Part shown: one piece after another, positions 8,868 through 15,399 of the stretch
Position numbering within the stretch: position 1 is the first letter of the stretch
How the letters are laid out: each line of letters starts with the position of its first letter
Origin: an uncultured Alphaproteobacteria bacterium
GTDB lineage: Bacteria; Pseudomonadota; Alphaproteobacteria; RF32; CAG-239
Direction: 5' to 3'
DNA: 64,000 bases
Assembly: GCA_944392835.1 (NCBI GenBank)
Contig: CALXYB010000004.1
Location: 1-64,000 of the forward strand
Program-made: the position numbers and the translations under genes
Notes under the pieces: model-generated
Databases searched by the model: none
Told to the model about the DNA's origin: nothing
The model's input: the letters and a program-made list of their open reading frames with translations, nothing else

Positions 8868-9045
8868 CTTTACTACTCCTTTGTTTTTACACTATATTTA
8901 TTATGTCGTGTTATTTTGGGAATGTACGCAAAAAAATGCACCCGTTTGTAACTTTTTTACTAATATTTTACTGCTTTTTCAAAATGTTAAATAAAAATAT
9001 GGCACCAGATATTCTAAAAAAATATTTGACGCCGGTGTTTAGAGA

Positions 9046-9486
9046 TTATTTGTTGCCTTTTTGAAACTTCATAATTGTTTGGACCGTATCAAAAAGAGAT
9101 TTATCAATAAGTTTAGGGTATATATGAGGATAAATCTTATCCATGATACGAAATTCCCCATAATAAAATGGATTTTGTAGCATATTACTTATACAACTCT
9201 TGGAAATAGGTTTGTTTTGTCTGTTTACCAATCCCAAGGAATGTGCCAATTTAGTCAGTTGTTTTATTGTATATTGTCCGGTTGCATAGGCATTAAACAA
9301 TTTTACAATAATTGGAGCCCGTTCAGTATCAACAATAACATCAGATTTATTTTTTTGATTTTGGATATTTTTGTAACCAATAGGAGCCAATCCGGTATAT
9401 TCTCCTCGAGATCTTTTATATTCAAGACTAAGGCGAATATGTTTTTTAAGTTCTGCAATATACAGATTTTTTATTAAATCAATCAT
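9046..9486 (-). CDS. stand-alone recombinase DNA-binding domain
   Basis: A 146-aa protein consisting only of the 'Recombinase' domain of large serine recombinases: GLAPIGYKN, VDTERAPIIVKLFNAYATGQYTI, SNMLQNPFYYGEF and LIDKSLFDTVQTIM. It resembles residues about 155-275 of the recombinase at 6742-8352 but lacks the catalytic domain, the zinc ribbon and the coiled coil. The start at 9486 has AAAGGA 9 bp upstream, so it may be a real gene rather than just a remnant. It could bind attachment sites without cleaving them. A decayed second recombinase is the alternative. Confidence 0.6.
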   Translation of the reverse strand: MIDLIKNLYIAELKKHIRLSLEYKRSRGEYTGLAPIGYKNIQNQKNKSDVIVDTERAPIIVKLFNAYATGQYTIKQLTKLAHSLGLVNRQNKPISKSCISNMLQNPFYYGEFRIMDKIYPHIYPKLIDKSLFDTVQTIMKFQKGNK

Positions 9487-9591
9487 ATTAAATTTTCCTT
9501 TTATTATTAAAAACAATTTTGTAATGTCGTGTTTGAAAATAAATGTAAAACAGATTTTGAAAATATTTTTTTATTTATTTTTCAAAGCATT

Positions 9592-9618
9592 AACCTGATT
9601 TACAAAATAAATAAGGTT
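9592..9618. repeat. 27-bp AACC...GGTT palindrome
   Basis: The sequence starts AACCTGATTTAC and ends AAATAAGGTT. It differs from the copy at 189-215 at two positions. It lies in the gap between the orphan recombinase domain gene and the 55-aa gene. Confidence 0.6.
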
Positions 9619-9658
9619 GAATGTCAACTTCTTTACCTTAAGGGAAACAGGTTGTTTT

Positions 9659-9826
9659 TTAAGTTTGTGACGTTAACGGCAATTTATTTTCTTGTTCTAA
9701 AACAGCCTCAACCGCAATTTTATAAAAGTTTATAAGATTCTCCGTCATTTCGTTTAATTCAATATCCGTAACGTCGGGATAGAGAATTGATAACTCGTCT
9801 TTGAGTTGGTTGTATGTATCAGTCAT
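9659..9826 (-). CDS. small acidic protein, 55 aa
   Basis: An open frame of 55 codons starting MTDTYNQLKDELS and continuing YPDVTDIELNEMTENLINFY. The composition is protein-like and amphipathic helical, with clear third-position variety. There is no strong ribosome site before the ATG, which lowers confidence. It lies between two AACC...GGTT palindromes and downstream of the small invertase gene on the same strand. Function unknown. Confidence 0.5.
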   Translation of the reverse strand: MTDTYNQLKDELSILYPDVTDIELNEMTENLINFYKIAVEAVLEQENKLPLTSQT

Positions 9827-9908
9827 ATATTATAGAAGTATATGACTTGGCTTTTTCTACTAAATTTTTTGAGATGAATTTTCCAAATAGTATATTTTTT
9901 TGTTTTTT

Positions 9909-9936
9909 AACTTATGACATAGCGATGTTAAAGGTT
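9909..9936. repeat. 28-bp AACC...GGTT palindrome
   Basis: One of four related 28-bp inverted repeats with the core ATAGCGATGT. This copy reads AACTTATGACATAGCG and ends TTAAAGGTT. It overlaps the stop codon of the invertase gene. Confidence 0.55.
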
Positions 9937-10531
9937 ATAACATTCTTTCAATAAACCGTCTCAATGTGCTTCTTTGGACGCCGAGGATTTTGGCAATCTG
10001 GGATTTGGAAATGCCTTTGGCGAGTAAATTCCGCACTTTTCTGGCATTTTTGGAGAGTTTCAGCTTTTTAGATTCTGCGGAAAACGGACGACCGAGCTTT
10101 TTGCCGGAAGCCTTAAGATTGGCAAGAGATGATTTTGTACGTTGAGATATAAGGTTTCTCTCTATTTCCGCAGCCAGACTAAAAGCAAAAGCCAGAACTT
10201 TGGATTGTATGTCATTGCCAAGGCGGTAGTTTTCTTTCAAAGTCCAGACCTGGCAGTTTTTATTAAGACAGGTTTCCAAAATCCGCATAACTTCAAGCAA
10301 AGACCTGCCTAAACGGGATATTTCACAAGTAATCAGGATGTCATTTTCACCTAAATTCTCTAATAAAGTGCCAAGTTTGCGGTTTTTCAGCGCTTTTCGG
10401 GAAGATATTTTTTCTTCAACCCAGTCATCAATATTGAATCCATAATTTTTTGCATACTGTTCAATCTCAAAGCGTTGGTGTGCATAGGTTTGCTTGTCCG
10501 TACTCACCCGAATATAACCAATAACAGCCAT
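9935..10531 (-). CDS. small serine recombinase / DNA invertase
   Basis: A 198-aa protein of the resolvase-invertase family. The catalytic Ser is in GYIRVSTDKQ near the N-terminus, ISRLGRSLLEV carries the conserved Arg residues, and the long E helix is seen in FAFSLAAEIERNLISQRT. The C-terminal 45 residues form a helix-turn-helix (LLAKGISKSQIAKILGVQRSTLRRFI). The size and the master-invertase-like central region fit Mpi/Hin-type enzymes. Short inverted repeats nearby (13698-13801 and the AACC...GGTT palindromes) are possible substrates, but no assignment is proven. Confidence 0.9.
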   Translation of the reverse strand: MAVIGYIRVSTDKQTYAHQRFEIEQYAKNYGFNIDDWVEEKISSRKALKNRKLGTLLENLGENDILITCEISRLGRSLLEVMRILETCLNKNCQVWTLKENYRLGNDIQSKVLAFAFSLAAEIERNLISQRTKSSLANLKASGKKLGRPFSAESKKLKLSKNARKVRNLLAKGISKSQIAKILGVQRSTLRRFIERML

Positions 10532-10716
10532 TGTTTTCTCCTTAAAATTTCTTAAAAATACCGGTCATTTTATTAGAACGATAAAATCAACCAAATTTTG
10601 CAAGTTTCACACTTTTTCTTCTTATTAAAAAATCAAGGAAAAATAATAGGTTATTTTCTTTGACTCTGAACTACACCTGTTTCTTGGCATTCGGTCACAA
10701 TCGTTGGTTTGTGGTA

Positions 10717-10779
10717 CTGATAAATCCTGAAAAATATAAATTAGAGCATCTTTATTTATATTTCCGGACTTATTATCAG
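10717..10779. promoter_or_regulatory. imperfect inverted repeat before the HaeIII-like methylase
   Basis: CTGATAA-ATCCTGAAAAATATAAA pairs with TTTATATTTCCGGACT-TATTATCAG across a short loop. The repeat ends 10 bp before the methylase start codon and no strong ribosome site lies in between. It may be an operator or an mRNA hairpin that limits expression of the restriction-modification pair. Confidence 0.45.
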
Positions 10780-10789
10780 AGAAAATGAA

Positions 10790-11779
10790 ATGACAAAAGA
10801 TTTTACGATTGTATCTTTTTTTAGCGGTGCTGGCGGATTAGATTTAGGATTCGAAAAAGCAGGTTTCCATACAATATGGGCAAATGAATTTGATAAAACT
10901 ATATGGGCTACATTTGAACGTAATTTTCCTAATGCAATATTAGATAAACGTAGCATTACAAATATTGATGCATGTGAAGTCCCTGATTCAATAGGTATAA
11001 TAGGCGGTCCTCCTTGTCAAAGTTGGTCTGAAGCTGGTGCTGGGCGAGGAATAAAAGATGAACGAGGACAATTATTTTATGATTATATCCGTATATTAAA
11101 AGTCAAACATCCAAAGTTTTTTTTAGTAGAAAATGTGTCTGGGATTTTACACCCAAAACATTCAGATGCTTTTAACGATTTTTTAAAAGAATTTGAAAAT
11201 TGCGGTTATAACATATTTTGGAAATTGTTAGATGCTAATGACTATAATGTTCCTGAAAATCGTAAAAGAGTAATTATTGTCGGATATAGAAAAGATTTAC
11301 ATAAAAAATTTGTATTTCCTGCGCCTAAAAAATATAAACCTAAATTACAAGATGCTATTGGTGATTTGCCAGAGCCAATTCCTGCAAAACCTAAAAATAA
11401 AACTAATGGAATTTTAGAAGTACCAAACCACGAATATATGATTGGGGGATGGTCTTCAATATTTATGTCTAGAAACCGTGTTCGCTCTTGGAATGAACCA
11501 TCTTTTACTATTCAGGCAGGAGGAAGGCAAGAACCTTTACATCCAAGTGCACCAATAATGCATAAAATATCAGCAAATAAATTTGAATTCGTTAAAGGCA
11601 AAGAACAATTATATAGACGTTTGTCTGTTCGTGAATGTGCTAGGATACAAACATTTCCAGATAATTTTATATTTGAATATACCGATGTAGCTGTTGGATA
11701 TAAAATGATAGGAAATGCTGTTCCCGTCAATTTAGCTTTTGAAATTGCAAAACAAATTATGGTGGATTTAAATGAATGA
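10790..11779 (+). CDS. HaeIII-type DNA (cytosine-5) methyltransferase
   Basis: A 329-aa C5 methylase very close in sequence pattern to M.Hae[21 protein letters not shown] (motif I), [13 protein letters not shown] with catalytic Cys76, ENVSG (motif VI), ENRKRV (motif VIII), [16 protein letters not shown] in the target-recognition region, and [19 protein letters not shown] at the end. By family knowledge it would protect GGCC. Its last codons overlap the ATG of the restriction gene by 4 bp (ATGA). The pair is more AT-rich than the core genes, consistent with transfer. Confidence 0.95.
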   Translation: MTKDFTIVSFFSGAGGLDLGFEKAGFHTIWANEFDKTIWATFERNFPNAILDKRSITNIDACEVPDSIGIIGGPPCQSWSEAGAGRGIKDERGQLFYDYIRILKVKHPKFFLVENVSGILHPKHSDAFNDFLKEFENCGYNIFWKLLDANDYNVPENRKRVIIVGYRKDLHKKFVFPAPKKYKPKLQDAIGDLPEPIPAKPKNKTNGILEVPNHEYMIGGWSSIFMSRNRVRSWNEPSFTIQAGGRQEPLHPSAPIMHKISANKFEFVKGKEQLYRRLSVRECARIQTFPDNFIFEYTDVAVGYKMIGNAVPVNLAFEIAKQIMVDLNE

Positions 11780-12741
11780 GTAAGTCCACCGAACAATCAA
11801 CAATTATGGGCAAAGCATATGAATTTGCTTGTTTATGTGCAATAGAAAATATTGTATCACTCAAACGACCTGTAGAAATTGTAAAAAACTCTAGTTATGA
11901 AATAGCAAAAAAATATTTTGAAAGTCTCTCTAATCAAAATAAAGAAGATATGAGAAAATCGGCAACTGTTGGTATAAAGACAATAATAGAAATGGAGCCT
12001 AAAATTGTTGAAGATGGAAGTGATGATTTGACAATATTTTTACAACCAGATAATATTGCAAAAACTGGTGATATACGAGATGTCATCATTATTCGCAGAG
12101 ATATTAAATGGGAGATAGGAATTTCCGTGAAGCATAATCATGCGGCTCTTAAACATTCAAGATTATCACAACATATTGACTTTGGAAAAGAATGGTTAAA
12201 TATCCCGTGTTCAAAACAATATTTTGATGAGATTACTCCTATTTTTGACAATTTAACCAAATTAAAAATAGCAAGAACTACATGGTCAGAAATACCAAAT
12301 AAAGAAGATAATGTATATATCCCATTATTAAATGCATTTATGGCAGAATTAAAAAAATTATTTATTGAGCATAATGATAAGGTTACATCAGGGATAATAA
12401 CATACTTATTAGGTTCTAATGGTAAAGATTATTATAAATTAATACATCACAACAATCACAAAACAACAGTTATGCCATTCAATATTTGTGGCACATTGAA
12501 CCAAGACGCAAATAAATCAAAACCAATAATTAAAATCCCTAAGATAAAATTACCCACTAGAATTATTGAATTAACATATAAAAATAATTCTAAAACAACC
12601 ATTGAATTAACAATGAATAATGGTTGGGCTATATCATTTAGAATACATAATGCTAGCACTTTTGTAGAACCTAGTCTAAAATTCGATATTCAGTTATTGG
12701 GACAACCTGCAGATTTATTTTACATAAATGTTGATTGGTAA
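11776..12741 (+). CDS. HaeIII-family type II restriction endonuclease
   Basis: A 321-aa protein starting [19 protein letters not shown], which fits the start of R.HaeIII-family enzymes. Central residues [16 protein letters not shown], preceded by [11 protein letters not shown]...WEIG, form the presumed nuclease core (D...xVK-type metal site). Position directly after and overlapping an M.HaeIII-like gene is the strongest argument. The expected cleavage site is GGCC. The gene is intact and full length for the family. The cognate methylase is translated first through the coupled ATGA overlap. Confidence 0.88.
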   Translation: MSKSTEQSTIMGKAYEFACLCAIENIVSLKRPVEIVKNSSYEIAKKYFESLSNQNKEDMRKSATVGIKTIIEMEPKIVEDGSDDLTIFLQPDNIAKTGDIRDVIIIRRDIKWEIGISVKHNHAALKHSRLSQHIDFGKEWLNIPCSKQYFDEITPIFDNLTKLKIARTTWSEIPNKEDNVYIPLLNAFMAELKKLFIEHNDKVTSGIITYLLGSNGKDYYKLIHHNNHKTTVMPFNICGTLNQDANKSKPIIKIPKIKLPTRIIELTYKNNSKTTIELTMNNGWAISFRIHNASTFVEPSLKFDIQLLGQPADLFYINVDW

Positions 12742-12952
12742 ACTACTATCAAAACTTTAACCCATTTAATTATATTATTATATTTTAGTCGTTATATGAT
12801 TGATCAAAATTTGTCCGTTTCTTAGCAATCCCGTCCAAATCGTAGCAAAATGTCATCAGATTTATGCGTTTTAGGGGCTCGCGGATGGGAAAATATACCG
12901 CATAATATAAATAGTTAATGAGCAAAACAACTATTTATGAAAGGAAAAAACT

Positions 12953-13084
12953 ATGTGGTATGTAAAACTTAATGACACAATTCTTCCAACGCCTTATCAA
13001 TATTTTAGCGATTGCCTGGCTGAGTGTAAAAGATTGCAGCGGGTTATGGTGGCTGTGTTTTCTGAACCGGTATTGATTGGTTAA
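12953..13084 (+). CDS. small protein, 43 aa
   Basis: An open frame of 43 codons (MWYVKLNDTILPTPYQYF... ending EPVLIG). AAAGGA lies 8 bp before the ATG. It is the first of three closely spaced small genes on the plus strand, followed by the core-binding-domain protein (24 bp later) and DUF3768. Small W-Y-V-K-L starting proteins of this kind are seen in plasmid-type modules, but I cannot assign a function. Confidence 0.6.
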   Translation: MWYVKLNDTILPTPYQYFSDCLAECKRLQRVMVAVFSEPVLIG

Positions 13085-13107
13085 TTTTGGTATAAAGGAG
13101 ATTTGAG

Positions 13108-13365
13108 ATGTTAAAGAATTTTGAAAACTGGCTTTTGGAAAATAATTACAGCGCAAGCACCTCAGCCGATTATATGGGACGGATTGAAAGACTTTGCCGG
13201 AAAGAAGAATTCACGCTTGCTTATCTGGTGGAAAATATTGCTTCTATCCTGCCTCAATATGAAATTACCGGTGAAAAATCAAGCTATGGCAAACGTTCAC
13301 ATACTTCTGTCAGACAAGCCTTAAGACGTTTCAAAATGTTTCTTGCTGCTGAGAAGTTAGTATAA
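13108..13365 (+). CDS. stand-alone core-binding-domain protein, 85 aa
   Basis: An 85-aa protein made up only of a recombinase-like core-binding (SAM-like) domain: FENWLLENNYSASTSADYMGRIERLCRK. The same pattern begins the larger proteins at 284-1444 and 17661-18875, which carry additional C-terminal DNA-binding segments. There is no catalytic region. AAAGGAG precedes the ATG with good spacing. It lies 10 bp before the DUF3768 gene. It may modulate the larger family members or an integrase by competing for DNA. Confidence 0.7.
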   Translation: MLKNFENWLLENNYSASTSADYMGRIERLCRKEEFTLAYLVENIASILPQYEITGEKSSYGKRSHTSVRQALRRFKMFLAAEKLV

Positions 13366-13375
13366 GGTGGGTATT

Positions 13376-13693
13376 ATGACAGATATTAAAAGCTTAAACG
13401 ATAATTTCAGAAAATCTTTTAACAGCGGAAAGGTTTTGTTGACTACCGGTATAAATGCTAAAAGTCAAAAGGAAACTGCGGAAATTCTAAACCAAGTCAG
13501 ATGTTTTAACAATTTTACCCAAGCTAACGACCCGTATGACGAACATGATTTCGGTAGTTTTGATTATAACGGTGAAAAAATCTTTTGGAAAATTGACTAC
13601 TATGACAAGGATTACCGTTATTTATCTGAAAATCCAAGCAATCCAGAAGTAACAAACCGTGTCATGACTATTATGTTAGCCAGCGAATATTAA
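13376..13693 (+). CDS. DUF3768 family protein
   Basis: A 105-aa protein matching DUF3768: LNDNFRKSF, GKVLLTTGI, AEILNQVRCFNNFTQANDPY, EHDFGSFDYNG, FWKIDYYDKDYRY and RVMTIMLASEY. This family is common in alphaproteobacterial plasmids and integrative elements and has no known function. ATG 13376 is chosen over the GTG at 13367 because AAGGTGGG lies just upstream. It is the last gene of a three-gene operon with 12953 and 13108. Confidence 0.9.
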   Translation: MTDIKSLNDNFRKSFNSGKVLLTTGINAKSQKETAEILNQVRCFNNFTQANDPYDEHDFGSFDYNGEKIFWKIDYYDKDYRYLSENPSNPEVTNRVMTIMLASEY

Positions 13694-13697
13694 CATA

Positions 13698-13801
13698 AAT
13701 CTCATATTTCGACCCGTGGATAACGATTTTATTTTTGGTATAGGTTTTATTATGAAAAAGTAATTCTTAAGTCCACGGGTCATTTATGGAGATTTGAGAT
13801 A
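13698..13801. repeat. inverted repeat with ~50-bp spacer
   Basis: GACCCGTGGA (13711-13720) and TCCACGGGTC (13772-13781) are perfect 10-bp arms. Outside them AATCTCATATTTC and ATTTATGGAGATTTGAG extend the match imperfectly to about 25 bp. The spacer is AT-rich. It could be a long hairpin terminator for the DUF3768 operon, a replication-origin hairpin related to the Rep-like gene at 14037, or a recombination site pair. Confidence 0.6.
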
Positions 13802-13973
13802 AACATAATAATACCTATTTACAATGTGTTATAACGTCTTTAAAGAATCTGATAACATTGTAATGTCGTGATTCTTTGGGATTGTAAAACAGTTTTTTTA
13901 TTATTTTTTGATTAAGTGTCGTTGATGTCATTAATTCGCAAAATCAACTTCTCGGTAACTTGGAAAAGAAGTT

Positions 13974-14001
13974 AACTTTTAATATAGCGATGTCAGAGGT
14001 T
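13974..14001. repeat. 28-bp AACC...GGTT-type palindrome
   Basis: AACTTTTAATATAGCG followed by ATGTCAGAGGTT, one of four copies with the ATAGCGATGT core. It lies 36 bp from the stop of the Rep-like gene, next to a partial copy of the left end of the 260-bp repeat. Confidence 0.55.
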
Positions 14002-14036
14002 GCAAAAAAATAAATTGTCATTGATGTCAAAAACTT

Positions 14037-14588
14037 TCAAATTCCAAACAAACAATGCGAAAATATAATCCTGTCACTGTCAAATTTGTTGTTAAAATAT
14101 ATTTTCATCTCTTTTATACAGTAGGCTTGTGTGTAGATTGTGTTGTTATCTATCGGTTTTAACTCTAAGCAATAAAATGGTAACTTTTCCCGTATCGTCG
14201 CTTTAAGAATGGCATTTTGTAATTTCTGTTCCGTAAACTTGCCTTGATTAAACAAAATATGGAAATGCCAGTCAGTAGAAATACCATTTTCGGCAAAAGC
14301 AATAAACCGAAGATGATGTCTGTTCCAATTATTCATTAAACTCTTTTCAAATGCCTTCATTATGTTTCTTAAGTGTTCCTTTGCATTATCCAAGTTGGCA
14401 GATTTTTTATTATCAGGAAGTTGAACCGTTAAAAAATAAGTTGGCTGGAAGGTATCGTTTAGCCATTTGTTAAATTCTTCTTTGATTGGGATAGATACAT
14501 AAGATTCCATTTTTTGACCGTAGGATTCAGTTGTTTTATTTGATATAGGTGTCTTAAGGTTTTGATGAAATGGTTGTCTGTGCGTCAT
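14037..14588 (-). CDS. possible HUH-type replication (Rep) protein
   Basis: A 183-aa protein. The segment FIAFAENGISTDWHFHILFNQG carries an H-x-H pair flanked by hydrophobic residues, the hallmark of HUH endonucleases such as rolling-circle Rep proteins and relaxases. Preceding residues (FLTVQLPDN) resemble Rep motif 1, and a Tyr-rich stretch (YTQAYCIKEM) follows at about 150 as a possible catalytic motif 3. The protein is short for a full Rep. It would fit a plasmid-like origin of the element, with a hairpin at 13698-13801 nearby. Confidence 0.5.
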   Translation of the reverse strand: MTHRQPFHQNLKTPISNKTTESYGQKMESYVSIPIKEEFNKWLNDTFQPTYFLTVQLPDNKKSANLDNAKEHLRNIMKAFEKSLMNNWNRHHLRFIAFAENGISTDWHFHILFNQGKFTEQKLQNAILKATIREKLPFYCLELKPIDNNTIYTQAYCIKEMKIYFNNKFDSDRIIFSHCLFGI

Positions 14589-15158
14589 TTTAGATATCCC
14601 GTTTTAAGTGTTTTGATAAAGGTTAATTTTAAGAGATACAAAAGACAAACATATATGCGTATAAGCTATTTTTGAGACATAGTAATAAAATTTTGAGAGA
14701 AGAAGAAAACCGTCATACAAATATTTTTTTATTATCAATCGTAACAAGAAGAAGTAACATATCTCCTATACTCTATACATTAAATAATAAGACAAAAGGA
14801 ATAAGCAGAAGATAAACCCACGATAACCGATGTCGCCTTGATTCTTTGACATATTGACGCGTGAGCTTTATGGATTGATACTTTCTTCTTTCGCGTCATG
14901 GTGTCATTGATAATTTTGGCGACATTTACTTTTATCATCTCTCTTCTACTGCTTGTTATTGGTGATACATCGGGACGCAAGTCTTATTGTATCTGGTTTA
15001 ACATTGTCTTTATTTGTCATGTATCTTCTGTATTTATCTCTTATGTATTATTTCTTTTATTTATCTTTATTGTTATCTTATCTTTTGTATTTATTATATT
15101 TTTTTTTGTTATTTATTATTTTTAATTCATTTATTTTAAGTATAATAATAACAAAGGC
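14589..15158. other. AT-rich intergenic region, no convincing gene
   Basis: The right part is extremely T-rich on the plus strand (repeated TTATTTAT-like words). Open frames here encode only hydrophobic low-complexity strings on the plus strand. On the minus strand a 24-codon frame (MTNKDNVKPDTIR) and a following short basic frame with AGAGAG before its ATG are possible, but neither is convincing. Confidence 0.5.
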
Positions 15159-15328
15159 CGCGCTTCTTGCTTCCTTGTATCCCGGACTGCCGAAACAGCT
15201 ATACAAGATTATGATGGATCTTGGTAACCGGTTGATGATGATACTTTTTTATAGAATTGTTTTTTTCCGCGATTTTGATAAAAAAATTTCCATTATGTGA
15301 TTTTTTTGCGTACTTTTGAAATTTTTTG
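15159..15328. repeat. dispersed repeat, copy B
   Basis: Same-orientation copy of the repeat at 1-170. The best conserved blocks are ACAAGATTATGATGGAT and TTTTTTTGCGTACTTTTGA. It lies just downstream of the stop of the fusion methylase on the minus strand. Confidence 0.65.
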
Positions 15329-15350
15329 GTGTATATATAAAGAAAAAGCC

Positions 15351-15378
15351 AACCTTTAACATAGCGGTGTCAAAGGTT
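15351..15378. repeat. 28-bp AACC...GGTT palindrome
   Basis: AACCTTTAACATAGCGG followed by TGTCAAAGGTT can form a stem of about 11 bp. It lies 22 bp after the stop of the fusion methylase (minus strand) and, with the copy at 18946-18973, brackets cassette 2. Confidence 0.65.
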
Positions 15379-15399
15379 GACGAATATTATTTTTAATAA

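Noticed and set aside
12935-13156. Minus-strand 73-codon frame over the small-gene operon
   Set aside because: It is antisense to two plus-strand genes with good ribosome sites and has no ribosome site of its own.
13721-13771. Invertible promoter controlled by the nearby invertase
   Set aside because: The spacer of about 50 bp is short for serine invertases and no promoter is clear in either direction. Recorded only as an alternative for the inverted repeat.
14780-14980. Minus-strand 66-codon frame with a basic sequence
   Set aside because: An internal ATG has a weak AGAGAG upstream, but there is no recognisable domain and the region is repeat-like. Left unannotated.
14898-15300. Two overlapping hydrophobic frames on the plus strand
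   Set aside because: They come from a T-rich low-complexity tract and translate into monotonous Phe/Ile/Leu strings; the second runs into the dispersed repeat. No ribosome site.
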